Shown here: one piece after another, positions 44,847-53,842 of the stretch
How the letters are laid out: every line of letters starts with the position of its first letter
How positions within the stretch are numbered: position 1 is the first letter of the stretch
Source: Pseudomonas sp. BGr12
Lineage (GTDB): Bacteria; Pseudomonadota; Gammaproteobacteria; Pseudomonadales; Pseudomonadaceae
Assembly (NCBI RefSeq): GCF_030272895.1
Contig: NZ_JALRNF010000028.1
Location: 19,029 to 83,028 of the forward strand
Direction: 5' to 3'
DNA: 64,000 nt
Program-made: the position numbers and the translations under genes
The notes under the pieces: generated by a model
Databases searched by the model: none
What the model saw: the letters and a program-made list of their open reading frames with translations, nothing else
What the model was told of the DNA's origin: nothing

Positions 44847-47800
44847 ATGGGTTTCAACCTTTCCGCCTGGGCCCTGCGCAATCGGCAGATCGTACTGTTT
44901 TTGATGATTCTTCTGGCGGTGGTCGGCGCCTTGTCCTACACCAAGCTGGGGCAGAGCGAAGACCCGCCATTCACCTTCAAGGCCATGGTGATCCGCACCA
45001 ACTGGCCGGGGGCCAGCGCCGAGGAAGTCTCGCGCCAGGTCACCGAGCGCATCGAAAAGAAGCTGATGGAGACCGGCGAGTACGAGAAGATCGTGTCCTT
45101 CTCGCGCCCCGGCGAGTCCCAGGTCACCTTCATGGCCCGCGACTCCATGCATTCAGCCGATATCCCCGAGCTGTGGTACCAGATCCGCAAGAAGGTCGCC
45201 GATATCCGCCATACCCTGCCGCCAGGGATCCAGGGGCCGTTCTTCAACGACGAGTTCGGCACCACCTTCGGCAACATCTATGCGCTGACCGGCGAAGGTT
45301 TCGACTATGCCGTGCTCAAGGACTATGCCGACCGGGTGCAGATCCAGCTGCAACGGGTCAAGGACGTGGGCAAGGTCGAGTTGCTGGGCCTGCAGGACGA
45401 GAAGATCTGGATCGAGCTGTCCAACCTCAAGCTGGCCACCCTCGGCCTGCCGCTGGCCGCCGTGCAACAGGCCCTGGAAGAGCAGAACGCGGTCAGTACC
45501 GCAGGCTTTTTCGAGACCCCCAGCGAGCGCCTGCAACTGCGGGTGAGCGGGCGCTTCGATACCGTCGAGCAGATCGAACAGTTTCCGATCCGGGTCGGTG
45601 ATCGTACTTTCCGTATCGGCGATGTGGCGCAGGTGCGCCGTGGTTTCAACGACCCGCCCGCACCGCGCATGCGCTTCATGGGCGAAAACGCCATCGGCCT
45701 GGCCGTGTCGATGAAACCCGGCGGCGATATCCTGGTGCTGGGCAAGGCCCTGGAAACCGAGTTCGCCCGCATCGCCCACAACCTGCCGGCCGGTATGGAG
45801 TTGCGCAAGGTCTCCGACCAGCCGGCTGCGGTGAAGACCGGCGTCGGCGAGTTCGTCCAGGTGCTGGTCGAGGCCCTGGCCATCGTTCTGGTGGTGAGCT
45901 TCTTCTCCCTGGGGATGCGCACCGGTCTGGTGGTGGCCCTGGCCATCCCGCTGGTGCTGGCGATGACCTTCGCCACCATGTACTACCTGGGGATCGGCCT
46001 GCACAAGATCTCCCTGGGCGCGCTGGTACTGGCCCTGGGCTTGCTGGTGGATGATGCGATCATTGCCGTCGAGATGATGGCGATCAAGATGGAGCAGGGC
46101 TTCGACCGCCTCAAGGCCGCCAGCTATGCCTGGACCAGCACCGCATTCCCGATGCTCACCGGCACCCTGATCACCGCGGCAGGCTTCCTGCCGATCGCTA
46201 CCGCGCAATCCGGCACCGGTGAATATACCCGCTCGATCTTTCAGGTGGTGACCATCGCCTTGCTGGCCTCCTGGGTCGCCGCGGTGGTCTTTGTCCCTTA
46301 CCTGGGCGAGCGCCTGCTGCCTGACCTGGCCAAGCTGCATGCGGCCAAGCATGGTACCGCCGACGGCGGCCCGGACCCCTACGGCACGCCGTTCTACCAG
46401 CGGGTACGACGCCTGGTGGGCTGGTGCGTGGAGCAGCGCAAGACGGTGATCGTGGCGACCATCGCGCTGTTCGTCGGCAGTATCCTGCTGTTCCGTTTCG
46501 TGCCCCAGCAGTTCTTCCCGGCCTCCGGGCGGCTGGAACTGATGGTCGACCTGAAGCTGGCCGAGGGGGCGTCGCTGAGCAACACCACCGAACAGGTCAA
46601 GCGCCTGGAAGCGATGCTCAAGGAGCGCACCGGGATCGACAACTACGTGGCCTATGTCGGCACCGGTTCACCACGCTACTACCTGCCGCTGGACCAGCAA
46701 CTGCCGGCGGCCAGCTTTGCCCAGTTCGTGGTGCTGGCCAAGACCATCGAAGAACGCGAAGCCCTGCGCAGCTGGTTGATCAGCACCCTCGACGAGCAGT
46801 TCCCCGACCTGCGCTCGCGGGTCACGCGCCTGGAGAACGGTCCGCCCGTGGGCTACCCGGTGCAGTTCCGCGTCACCGGCGAGCACATCGAGCAAGTGCG
46901 GGCCCTGGCGCGCAAGGTGGCGGCCAAGGTGCGCGAGAACCCCCATGTGGTCAACGTGCACCTGGACTGGGAGGAGCCGAGCAAGGTGGTCTACCTGAAC
47001 ATCGACCAGGACCGCGCCCGCGCCCTGGGGGTGAGCACCGCCAACCTGGCTAAATTCCTGCAGAGTTCGCTGACCGGCTCCTCGGTCAGCCAGTTCCGCG
47101 AAGACAACGAGCTGATCGAGATCCTCCTGCGCGGCACCCAGCAGGAGCGCACCGAGCTGGCCAACCTGCCGAGCCTGGCGGTGCCCACCGACAATGGTCG
47201 CAGCGTGGCCCTGTCGCAGGTGGCGACCCTGGAGTACGGCTTCGAGGAAGGCATCATCTGGCACCGCAACCGCCTGCCTAACGTCACGGTACGGGCCGAT
47301 ATCTACGGCAAGGAGCAGCCGGTCACCCTGGTCAAGCAGATCCTGCCGACCCTGGACCCGGTTCGCGCCGAACTGCCCGATGGCTACCTGCTGGAAGTGG
47401 GCGGCACGGTGGAAGACTCCACCCGCGGGCAGAAGTCGGTGAACGCCGGTGTGCCGCTGTTCATCGTGGTGGTGCTGACCTTGCTGATGCTGCAGCTGCG
47501 CAGCTTCTCGCGCACGGTGATGGTGTTCCTTACCGCGCCCTTGGGGTTGATCGGCGTGACTCTGTTCCTGCTGGTGTTCCGCCAGCCGTTCGGCTTTGTC
47601 GCGATGCTCGGGACCATTGCCCTGTCGGGGATGATCATGCGCAACTCGGTGATCCTGGTCGATCAGATCGAACAGGACATCGCTGCTGGTCTTGACCGCT
47701 GGCAGGCAATCATCGAGGCGACGGTCAGGCGTTTCCGGCCGATCGTGCTGACCGCCCTGGCGGCGGTGCTGGCGATGATCCCGCTGTCGCGCAGCGTGTT

Positions 47801-47912
47801 CTTCGGGCCGATGGCGGTGGCGATCATGGGCGGGTTGATCGTGGCGACGGCACTGACGCTGTTGTTCCTGCCGGCGCTGTATGCGGCGTGGTTCAGGGTG
47901 AAGAAGGGCTGA
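44847..47912 (+). CDS. RND efflux pump, inner-membrane permease
   Basis: A 1021-residue proton-driven exporter of the AcrB superfamily with 12 membrane segments and two large periplasmic loops. TM1 is RQIVLFLMILLAVVGALSY. TM4 has the proton-relay Asp pair in ALGLLVDDAIIAVEMMAI. Motifs GTLITAAGFLPIATA and RPIVLTALAAVLAMIPLSRS also fit. It resembles the group of two-component pumps (AcrB/MexF-like, some called VexF or YegN-like) for organic compounds rather than the heavy-metal CzcA type, but the substrate cannot be fixed. No outer-membrane factor follows, so it must borrow one such as TolC/OprM. Confidence 0.9.
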   Translation: MGFNLSAWALRNRQIVLFLMILLAVVGALSYTKLGQSEDPPFTFKAMVIRTNWPGASAEEVSRQVTERIEKKLMETGEYEKIVSFSRPGESQVTFMARDSMHSADIPELWYQIRKKVADIRHTLPPGIQGPFFNDEFGTTFGNIYALTGEGFDYAVLKDYADRVQIQLQRVKDVGKVELLGLQDEKIWIELSNLKLATLGLPLAAVQQALEEQNAVSTAGFFETPSERLQLRVSGRFDTVEQIEQFPIRVGDRTFRIGDVAQVRRGFNDPPAPRMRFMGENAIGLAVSMKPGGDILVLGKALETEFARIAHNLPAGMELRKVSDQPAAVKTGVGEFVQVLVEALAIVLVVSFFSLGMRTGLVVALAIPLVLAMTFATMYYLGIGLHKISLGALVLALGLLVDDAIIAVEMMAIKMEQGFDRLKAASYAWTSTAFPMLTGTLITAAGFLPIATAQSGTGEYTRSIFQVVTIALLASWVAAVVFVPYLGERLLPDLAKLHAAKHGTADGGPDPYGTPFYQRVRRLVGWCVEQRKTVIVATIALFVGSILLFRFVPQQFFPASGRLELMVDLKLAEGASLSNTTEQVKRLEAMLKERTGIDNYVAYVGTGSPRYYLPLDQQLPAASFAQFVVLAKTIEEREALRSWLISTLDEQFPDLRSRVTRLENGPPVGYPVQFRVTGEHIEQVRALARKVAAKVRENPHVVNVHLDWEEPSKVVYLNIDQDRARALGVSTANLAKFLQSSLTGSSVSQFREDNELIEILLRGTQQERTELANLPSLAVPTDNGRSVALSQVATLEYGFEEGIIWHRNRLPNVTVRADIYGKEQPVTLVKQILPTLDPVRAELPDGYLLEVGGTVEDSTRGQKSVNAGVPLFIVVVLTLLMLQLRSFSRTVMVFLTAPLGLIGVTLFLLVFRQPFGFVAMLGTIALSGMIMRNSVILVDQIEQDIAAGLDRWQAIIEATVRRFRPIVLTALAAVLAMIPLSRSVFFGPMAVAIMGGLIVATALTLLFLPALYAAWFRVKKG

Positions 47913-47919
47913 AGTGCTG

Positions 47920-47973
47920 ATCGCGGGGCAAGCCCGCTCCTACGGTATTGTAGGAGCGGGCTTGCCCCGCGAT
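47920..47973. repeat. REP pair (inverted)
   Basis: REP units at 47920-47943 and 47950-47973 with a 6-base spacer. They fill the 71-base gap between the convergent RND permease and DUF4197 genes, where the hairpin would work on both transcripts. Confidence 0.92.
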
Positions 47974-47983
47974 GCTTTTCGAA

Positions 47984-48673
47984 CTACAGCACGCCAAACA
48001 CCTTCTTGGCCATGCTGGTCGCCGCTGCCGCCGGGTTCTGGCGAATGCTTTCTTCCTGCTTGGCAATCATCTCGAACAGGCCGTTGAGCGCCTGCTCGGT
48101 CACGTAGCCTTCGACATTGGCGTTCTTGGCATCCAGCACGCCCAGGCTCGCGGCTTGCCCGGCGAAGCTGTTGTACTGCTGGGCCAGGCCGACCTGATCG
48201 GTGGCTTGCTTGACGATCGGCAGGAACTTGGCGCGGATCTGCTCGCGGCTGGTCTTGTCCAGGTACTGGGTGGCCGAGTCGGTGCCGCCACTCAAGATGC
48301 CCTTGGCGTCTTCGACGGTCATTTTCTTCACGGCATCGACCAGCAGCGCCTGGGCCTGGGGCACGGCGGCTTCGGCGGCCTGGTTCATGCTGGCTTCCAG
48401 TTGCTCGACCTGGGCACCCATGCCGAATTTCTTCATGGTCTTGGCCGCCTTGCCCAGGTTGCCCGGCAGTTCGATGCGCACATCGGGGTTGCTGCTGAAG
48501 CCGCCCGGGGTACCCAGTTGTTTGACGGCAACCTGCGCACCCTGGGTCAGGGCGTCCTTGAGGCCGGTAGAGGCGTCTTTCTGGGTCAGGTCGGTGAGCG
48601 ACAGCGCCATGGCACTGGCCGAGAGCAGCAGGCCGGCACACAGGCCGGTGAAGGTGAGAGCGGGGCGAAACAT
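47984..48673 (-). CDS. DUF4197 family exported protein
   Basis: A 229-residue protein with a signal peptide (MFRPALTFTGLCAGLLLSAS, cleavage after AMA). The mature part is helical and Ala-rich: SLTDLTQKDASTGLKDALTQ, then VEDAKGILSGGTDSATQYLD, typical of DUF4197. Periplasmic, of unknown function. The start at 48673 is chosen because the signal peptide begins there. It is followed upstream by two YbaY-like genes on the same strand, 33 bases away. Confidence 0.82.
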   Translation of the reverse strand: MFRPALTFTGLCAGLLLSASAMALSLTDLTQKDASTGLKDALTQGAQVAVKQLGTPGGFSSNPDVRIELPGNLGKAAKTMKKFGMGAQVEQLEASMNQAAEAAVPQAQALLVDAVKKMTVEDAKGILSGGTDSATQYLDKTSREQIRAKFLPIVKQATDQVGLAQQYNSFAGQAASLGVLDAKNANVEGYVTEQALNGLFEMIAKQEESIRQNPAAAATSMAKKVFGVL

Positions 48674-48706
48674 GGCAGCATCCTTATCAGCGGTTGGAAC
48701 GGGCAA

Positions 48707-49105
48707 TCAGCGAACGGCGTCGACCTTGATCCGCAGCGGTTGCGGGTCGTTGCCATCCAGTTGCACGCCATGGTGCTCGGTGTTGATGAACAGCAGCTTG
48801 CCGTCCAGTTCGATCCGCGCGCTGACCGCATAGCGGTGGCCAGGCTTGATCTGGGCCGGGTCGTAGCTCAGGTGGAAAGGCAGTGGCACCTGGCCTTTGA
48901 CCGGGCCGTTCTGGCTGGCCAGGGTAACGGCGGGGGCGTCCATCAGCGAAACGTCCTGCAGGCTGACGCTCAAGGTGGCGGCAGGCGGCAGGGCGATGCG
49001 TTGCAAGTAGTAGACCTCGCCGTCGAGCGAGGCCTTGGGGGCAGGGGTAGTGCTTGAGCAAGCAGTGAGCAGGGCGCCTAGGCACAGCGTCAGCAGTTTC
49101 TTCAT
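48707..49105 (-). CDS. YbaY-like lipoprotein
   Basis: A 132-residue lipoprotein: signal KKLLTLCLGALLTAC with lipobox LTAC. The mature domain is a beta-sandwich of the YbaY / type III secretion pilotin-like family (LPPAATLSVSLQDVSLMDAP, then PFHLSYDPAQIKPGHRYAVS). The role is unknown. GGAG precedes the ATG at about 7 bases. It is homologous to the next gene upstream, which lacks the signal peptide. Confidence 0.8.
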   Translation of the reverse strand: MKKLLTLCLGALLTACSSTTPAPKASLDGEVYYLQRIALPPAATLSVSLQDVSLMDAPAVTLASQNGPVKGQVPLPFHLSYDPAQIKPGHRYAVSARIELDGKLLFINTEHHGVQLDGNDPQPLRIKVDAVR

Positions 49106-49205
49106 TGGAGCTCCATTCAATTGATGTCGACAGTTTCATCGACTTCCTTGAACTTTAACGGATTTTCCGCTGGAGATCAGTCAAAACGGCCACTGCTTGC
49201 CGGAA

Positions 49206-49562
49206 TCACCCTCGATCGGTGGAAACCTGTTCCATCCTCAGGTGCACCGGTTTGCCAGGCAACTTGTTCAGGTCAACGGTGTGGGCACTGGTGCTGGTCC
49301 AGATCAGCCGTCCTTCATGCTCGATGCGAGCACGAACGCTGTAGACGTGATTGTCTTTGATCACGCTGGGGTCGTAGCGCAACTTGAAGGTGAAGGGGAC
49401 GCCATTGTCGGTACGCAGACTCTGGCTGGCCAGGGTCAGCGCAGCTACATCCTGACGGGAGACGTCCTCGAGATTGACGCTGACCAGCACTTCGCCAGGC
49501 AGGGCCATACGCTCGAGGTAGAAGACTTCGACTTCAAGGCAGGGGGTGATTTCGTTGTTCAT
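49206..49562 (-). CDS. YbaY-like protein without signal peptide
   Basis: A 118-residue protein clearly related to the neighbouring lipoprotein (LPGEVLVSVNLEDVSRQDVA, then PFTFKLRYDPSVIKDNHVYS). It starts directly with MNNEITPCLEVEVFYLERM and has no signal peptide or lipobox, so it should be cytoplasmic. GGAG lies seven bases before the ATG at 49562. The frame is open upstream into plsB but has no similarity there. Probably a tandem duplicate that lost export. Confidence 0.75.
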   Translation of the reverse strand: MNNEITPCLEVEVFYLERMALPGEVLVSVNLEDVSRQDVAALTLASQSLRTDNGVPFTFKLRYDPSVIKDNHVYSVRARIEHEGRLIWTSTSAHTVDLNKLPGKPVHLRMEQVSTDRG

Positions 49563-49626
49563 GATGAATCTCCAGGATAGGGTGAGTGTGTGGCTGGACC
49601 ACCCTATCGCCGGAGGATTCGTTGAG

Positions 49627-52113
49627 TCAGAGGGAAGTGGTTTCTGCCGGTTCTTCTCGCTGCAAGGCAACCTGGCGAATCGACAGGCGCACCTCCGCCG
49701 ACAGTACGCGCTTGGCCGCACCTTCGGCCAGTTCGCTGAGTTTTTCGTGGTAGCCCAGCTTGCCGTTGCTGTCGGGACGCAGCACGCCCTGCTCGATCTG
49801 GGTCTGGATGAAGTGGCGGAACAGGGTCTTGTCGAAGAATTCCGGGGCATTGAGCCCGTGCAGGATCGACAGGCGCTGGGCCATGACCACGCACAGGTCT
49901 TCCAGTTCTTCGGCGCTGAGGCTGTGCTGGCCGCTGTTGAGCAGCAGGGCGGTGGCCATGTAGAAGCGTTGCAGGGTCTGGGTGATCGCCCGGGCCAGCA
50001 GGGTCAGCAGCACGAACTGCCGTGAACTGGGCGCCGGGCGCAGGTACACGCCGTTCTCGAAACGCAGCAGGCCCTGGTCGATGAAGGCTTGCAGCCACTG
50101 GTCGATGACCGCGTCCAGGGTGTCGAGCTCCCAGCGAATGAACAGCTCCGACTGCAGGTAGGGGTACAGCGCCCGGGTGTACTGCAGGATCATCTCGCGG
50201 CTCATCCGCGAACTGCTGAGGAAGAAGCTCGCCAGCAGCGCCGGCAGGGCAAAGATGTGCAGGACGTTGTTGCGGTAGTAGGTCATCAGTACCGCGTTCT
50301 GTTCGTCCAGGTAGAGGATCCTGCCCAGTGCGTCGCTCTGTTCGGCCAGCAGGTCCATGCCCCCGACGTGCTTGATCAGCGCCAGGCCGTCGCCCTCGGG
50401 CAAGGTGGTGTGCGGCGAGTAGGGCACCTGGCGCAGCAGTGCCAGGTACAGGTCCAGCACCCGCGCCAGGGCGCGCTCGTCCAGGGCCAGGCGGCTGGTG
50501 GACAACAGCGCCAGGGCCACCAGGTTGACCGGGTTGATCGCCGCCGCTTCGTTCATGTGGCGGGCGACTTTTTCACCCAGGCGCGAGGTCGTCTCGTTGA
50601 GCCAGGCCGGGCGGAACTGTGGTGCGTGGGTCTGTTCGCGCCAACCAGGTTGCTGCTGGTCGAGGAAGGCGCCCAGGCGAATCGGCTCGCCGAAGTTCAC
50701 CGCCACCTGGCCGAAGCGCTGCTTGAGGGCGCCCAGCACCTTGAAGATGTCGAAGATCGACTCTTTCTTCTTGCTGGCACCGCGCAGTTCGCCCAGGTAG
50801 GTGCGACCTTCGAGCACACGTTCGTAGCCGATATACACCGGAACGAAGACGATCGGCGTGCGCGAGGAGCGCAGGTAGCTGCGCAGGGTGATGGCCAGCA
50901 TGCCGGTTTTCGGCTGCAACATGCGCCCGGTGCGCGAACGGCCGCCCTCGACGAAGTACTCCACCGGAAAGCCCTTGGTGAACAGGGTATGCAGGTACTC
51001 ATTGAACACCGCGGTGTACAGCGGGTTGCCCTTGAAGGTGCGGCGCATGAAGAAGGCGCCGCCACGGCGCAGCAGGCCGCCGATTACAGGCATGTTGAGA
51101 TTGATCCCGGCGGCGATGTGCGGCGGGGTCAGGCCGTTGCGGAACAACAGGTAGGACAGCAGCAGGTAATCCATATGGCTGCGGTGGCAGGGCACATAGA
51201 TCACCTCATGGCCCGGGGCGATGCCCTGCACCTGCTCGATGTTGTTGACCTTGATGCCGTCGTAGATCTTGTTCCAGAACCAGCTCAGTACCACTTCCAT
51301 GAAGCGGATGGCGGTGTAGGTGTAGTCCGAGGCGATCTCGTTGCCGTAGCGCAGGGCCTGGGCCTCGGCCTTGGCCAGCGGGATGTTCTCGCGTTCGGCC
51401 TCATCGGCAATGGCCTGGCGTACCAGCGGGTCGTGGACCAGGCCCTTGACCAGGTTGCGCCGGTGCGAGATGTCCGGGCCGATGACCGCGGTCTTGAGGT
51501 TGCGAAAGTGCACCCGCAGTAGGCGCTGGGCCATGCGCACGGTACGTTCGTGGCCCTTGTTGTGCTGGACCAGTTCGCGCAGGTGAATGGGCGCGGAGAA
51601 CTGCACGCGGGTCTTGCGCCCCAGGATCAGTACGGTGAGCAAGCGGCGCAAGCGACCGGTGACCGCCCAGCTGTCGGCGAACAGCAGCTTCCACGGGCTG
51701 GACTCGCTGGCTGGCGACTGGCCCCAGAACACACTGACCGGAATGATCTGTGCGTCTTCCTCGGCATGCTGGCTGATGGCATTGACCAGGCGGGCGAGGG
51801 TGGGCGGTGCGCCGCGCTTGTCCTGGCGGCCGAGCCAGTCCGGGTCAGGGGTCAGGTAGAAGAAGGCGGCCGGCTCCTGCAGCGTGCCGACCGCCACCGG
51901 CAGGATCGGGCGCGGCAGCCCGGCTTTGGTGCACTCGCGGTCGAGCACCGCCAGGTCTGTCAGTGAGGGCGATTGCAGGGCGTAGAACACCGGGCGGCTG
52001 CGGTCCAGGTTCAGGGTGAAGGATGACTGGTTGATGGTCTCGGAGCGAACCCACAGGTACAACAGGCGACGCAGGGCGCCAAAGATCAGGCGGCGCAGGG
52101 GGGAACGGGTCAT
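49627..52113 (-). CDS. plsB: glycerol-3-phosphate acyltransferase
   Basis: Transfers an acyl chain from acyl-CoA or acyl-ACP to position 1 of glycerol-3-phosphate, the first step of phospholipid synthesis, at the inner membrane. The 828-residue protein has the HX4D catalytic motif in [19 protein letters not shown], then [11 protein letters not shown] (substrate binding) and [11 protein letters not shown]. The ATG at 52113 (MTRSPLRRL) gives the normal PlsB length; 16 further codons upstream are open. It is divergent from the cold-shock gene. Confidence 0.95.
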   Translation of the reverse strand: MTRSPLRRLIFGALRRLLYLWVRSETINQSSFTLNLDRSRPVFYALQSPSLTDLAVLDRECTKAGLPRPILPVAVGTLQEPAAFFYLTPDPDWLGRQDKRGAPPTLARLVNAISQHAEEDAQIIPVSVFWGQSPASESSPWKLLFADSWAVTGRLRRLLTVLILGRKTRVQFSAPIHLRELVQHNKGHERTVRMAQRLLRVHFRNLKTAVIGPDISHRRNLVKGLVHDPLVRQAIADEAERENIPLAKAEAQALRYGNEIASDYTYTAIRFMEVVLSWFWNKIYDGIKVNNIEQVQGIAPGHEVIYVPCHRSHMDYLLLSYLLFRNGLTPPHIAAGINLNMPVIGGLLRRGGAFFMRRTFKGNPLYTAVFNEYLHTLFTKGFPVEYFVEGGRSRTGRMLQPKTGMLAITLRSYLRSSRTPIVFVPVYIGYERVLEGRTYLGELRGASKKKESIFDIFKVLGALKQRFGQVAVNFGEPIRLGAFLDQQQPGWREQTHAPQFRPAWLNETTSRLGEKVARHMNEAAAINPVNLVALALLSTSRLALDERALARVLDLYLALLRQVPYSPHTTLPEGDGLALIKHVGGMDLLAEQSDALGRILYLDEQNAVLMTYYRNNVLHIFALPALLASFFLSSSRMSREMILQYTRALYPYLQSELFIRWELDTLDAVIDQWLQAFIDQGLLRFENGVYLRPAPSSRQFVLLTLLARAITQTLQRFYMATALLLNSGQHSLSAEELEDLCVVMAQRLSILHGLNAPEFFDKTLFRHFIQTQIEQGVLRPDSNGKLGYHEKLSELAEGAAKRVLSAEVRLSIRQVALQREEPAETTSL

Positions 52114-52227
52114 ACGGTGTGTGCTCTGCAGGGAGTTTTCGAGTAATTGCTCAGTCGGCAAGTGTGCCGTATCTGCGCAAGTTCAGCAAAAAGCGCCACG
52201 GTCATGAAAAATAATTTAAGTGTGGCA

Positions 52228-52233
52228 TATACT
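52228..52233 (+). promoter_or_regulatory. -10 box of the cold-shock gene
   Basis: TATACT, with transcription expected to begin near 52240, exactly where the first leader hairpin starts. The -35 region is weak (TGAAAA at 52206-52211 or nearby). Confidence 0.55.
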
Positions 52234-52239
52234 CGGTCC

Positions 52240-52295
52240 GCAGCTTGCAGGAGATTTCTGCAAGCTGCGTCGGCAGAGGGTGGTGACCCCTCTGC
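52240..52295 (+). promoter_or_regulatory. structured 5' leader of the cold-shock gene
   Basis: Two perfect hairpins in tandem. The first is GCAGCTTGCAG / CTGCAAGCTGC (52240-52250 with 52258-52268, 7-base loop). The second is GCAGAGGG / CCCTCTGC (52273-52280 with 52288-52295). A loose A-rich stretch and the ribosome site CCGGAG follow, before the ATG at 52336. Leaders of this kind regulate cspA-type messages by temperature or transcription antitermination. Confidence 0.65.
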
Positions 52296-52335
52296 ATGCA
52301 AGGCGATTCCAAAATAAAAATCCGGAGTAGTTCAG

Positions 52336-52545
52336 ATGTCGTCTCGTGAGACTGGAAGTGTTAAGTGGTTCAACGACGCCAAAGGTTATGGCTTCATCCA
52401 GCGTGAGGGTGGTGCGGACGTGTTCGTTCACTACCGTGCCATTCGGGGTGAGGGGCATCGCACCCTGATCGAAGGCCAGCAGGTCGAATACAGCCTGACG
52501 CAGGGCCAGAAAGGCCTGCAGGCAGAAGACGTAATCGGGCTGTAA
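52336..52545 (+). CDS. cold-shock domain protein (CspA family)
   Basis: A 69-residue single cold-shock domain, an OB-fold RNA chaperone. The start [20 protein letters not shown] holds RNP1 (KGYGFI), and RNP2 reads VFVHY. Both differ by one conservative aromatic change from the usual KGFGFI/VFVHF. The surrounding leader is structured. It binds single-stranded RNA and DNA and melts secondary structure. Which paralogue of the family it is (CspA, CapB, CspD) is not certain, so no symbol is given. Confidence 0.93.
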   Translation: MSSRETGSVKWFNDAKGYGFIQREGGADVFVHYRAIRGEGHRTLIEGQQVEYSLTQGQKGLQAEDVIGL

Positions 52546-52566
52546 GCGCTTTAGATCGCATGTTTG

Positions 52567-52619
52567 AAGCTACAAGCTGCAAGCCGGCCGTGCCAGGTTT
52601 GTAACTTGTAGCTTGCAGC
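52567..52619 (+). repeat. inverted repeat with two competing stems after the cold-shock gene
   Basis: AAGCTACAAG (52567-52576) pairs with CTTGTAGCTT (52605-52614), while GCTGCAAG (52576-52583) pairs with CTTGCAGC (52612-52619). The two stems share bases and exclude each other in part. No T run is present. It lies between convergent genes and may end transcription both ways. Confidence 0.6.
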
Positions 52620-52633
52620 CTGATCCAGGTCGG

Positions 52634-53011
52634 TCAGCTTGTCCGCCAGGTGATTTCCTCTTCACCGTCGGCACTGATGCGGATCCAGCGATCGGCATCC
52701 TCTTCACCTTCTTCCTCGACCCAGCTGCCCGGTGCACAGCGCACTTCGACGTTCAGCGCGGCGAACGCGGCGCGGGCGCAAGCGATGTCATCCGCCCAGG
52801 GCGTCTGGTCGCTCTCCAGGTAAAGACTGTTCCATTTACCTACAGCCTTCGGTAACCAGGTAACTGGAATGTTACCGGCCTTGCACTTCCAGGTCTGGCC
52901 TTTCTGTTGCCATTCGCTGCAAGGGCCCAGGGCCTGGCCAAGCCACTCGGCAATCTGTTTGTGAGTGACGTCGGCGTCTTTGAGGTAAATCTCGATATCG
53001 GGTTGGCGCAT
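52634..53011 (-). CDS. conserved hypothetical protein
   Basis: A 125-residue soluble acidic protein (MRQPDIEIYLKDADVTHKQI, WLGQALGPCSEW, then GSWVEEEGEEDADRWIRISA). No domain of known function is recognised. It follows rlmA and dapE on the same strand with an 18-base gap and may share their transcript. The ATG has GGAG upstream. Confidence 0.7.
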   Translation of the reverse strand: MRQPDIEIYLKDADVTHKQIAEWLGQALGPCSEWQQKGQTWKCKAGNIPVTWLPKAVGKWNSLYLESDQTPWADDIACARAAFAALNVEVRCAPGSWVEEEGEEDADRWIRISADGEEEITWRTS

Positions 53012-53029
53012 GGGGGGCTCCGGGTGTGC

Positions 53030-53842
53030 TCAGTCTTGGCGCACGAAATAATCGTAACGCATCGATACCGTGACCTCGAACGGTTCGGCTTGCTCGATGA
53101 CGCGGGCGCGTTTTTCCGCGCTGGCGCGCCAGCCATGGGGGGTCATGGCCAGCAGGTCGGCGCGCGACTTGCCATCGACAAGGCTCAGGCGGAATTTCAG
53201 GGTTTCGCTGTGGGCATGCTGCATGCCGGCAGGCACCAGGGCCAGGTGCTTGTCGTCGGCGTAGTCGCGCACTTCGTCGTAGAGCTTCTGGCGCAATTCG
53301 ATCAGGTGCTCGCTGGTCGGGCCGACACGCATCAGGCCGCCGCCGGGCGCCAGCAGGCGCAGGGCCTCCTGCCAGTCGAGGGGGCTGAACACGCTGGCCA
53401 GGAACTGGCAGCTGGCATCGGCCAGGGGCACCCGGGCCATGCTCGCCACCAGCCAGGTCACCGCCGGATCGCGCTTGCAGGCACGCTTGACCGCTTCGCG
53501 GGAGATGTCCAGGGCGTAGCCGTCGGCCTGGGGCAGCGCCTGGGCGATCTGCGCCGTGTAGTAGCCCTCGCCACAGCCGATGTCGAGCCAGCGCGCCGGG
53601 GCGCGCTCGGCGGCAAGTTCGGCCAGGCGCCGGGCAACGGGGGCGTAGTGACCGGCATTGAGGAAGTCGCGGCGAGCCTCGACCATGGCCTGGTTGTCGC
53701 CCGGGTCACGGCTGTTCTTGTGCTGCACCGGCAACAGGTTCAGGTAACCCTGGCGGGCGCGGTCGAAACGGTGGCCGGCGGGGCAGGCCACGCCGTTGTC
53801 GACCGCGCTCAGTGTGGCGCTGCAAATGGGGCAGGTGAGCAT
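53030..53842 (-). CDS. rlmA: 23S rRNA (guanine-745-N1) methyltransferase
   Basis: Methylates G745 of 23S rRNA using S-adenosylmethionine. A 270-residue protein with the N-terminal zinc-binding part ([20 protein letters not shown], then PAGHRFDRARQGYLNLLP) and a Rossmann domain with LDIGCGEGYYTAQIA and SVFSPLDWQEALR. Its first base is the last base of the dapE stop region (one-base overlap), so translation is coupled. The symbol follows the close match to RlmA(I). Confidence 0.9.
   Translation of the reverse strand: MLTCPICSATLSAVDNGVACPAGHRFDRARQGYLNLLPVQHKNSRDPGDNQAMVEARRDFLNAGHYAPVARRLAELAAERAPARWLDIGCGEGYYTAQIAQALPQADGYALDISREAVKRACKRDPAVTWLVASMARVPLADASCQFLASVFSPLDWQEALRLLAPGGGLMRVGPTSEHLIELRQKLYDEVRDYADDKHLALVPAGMQHAHSETLKFRLSLVDGKSRADLLAMTPHGWRASAEKRARVIEQAEPFEVTVSMRYDYFVRQD

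Noticed and set aside
43740..47912. Heavy-metal (CzcA) efflux.
   Set aside because: The adaptor lacks His-rich metal motifs, and the TetR control fits an organic-compound pump better.
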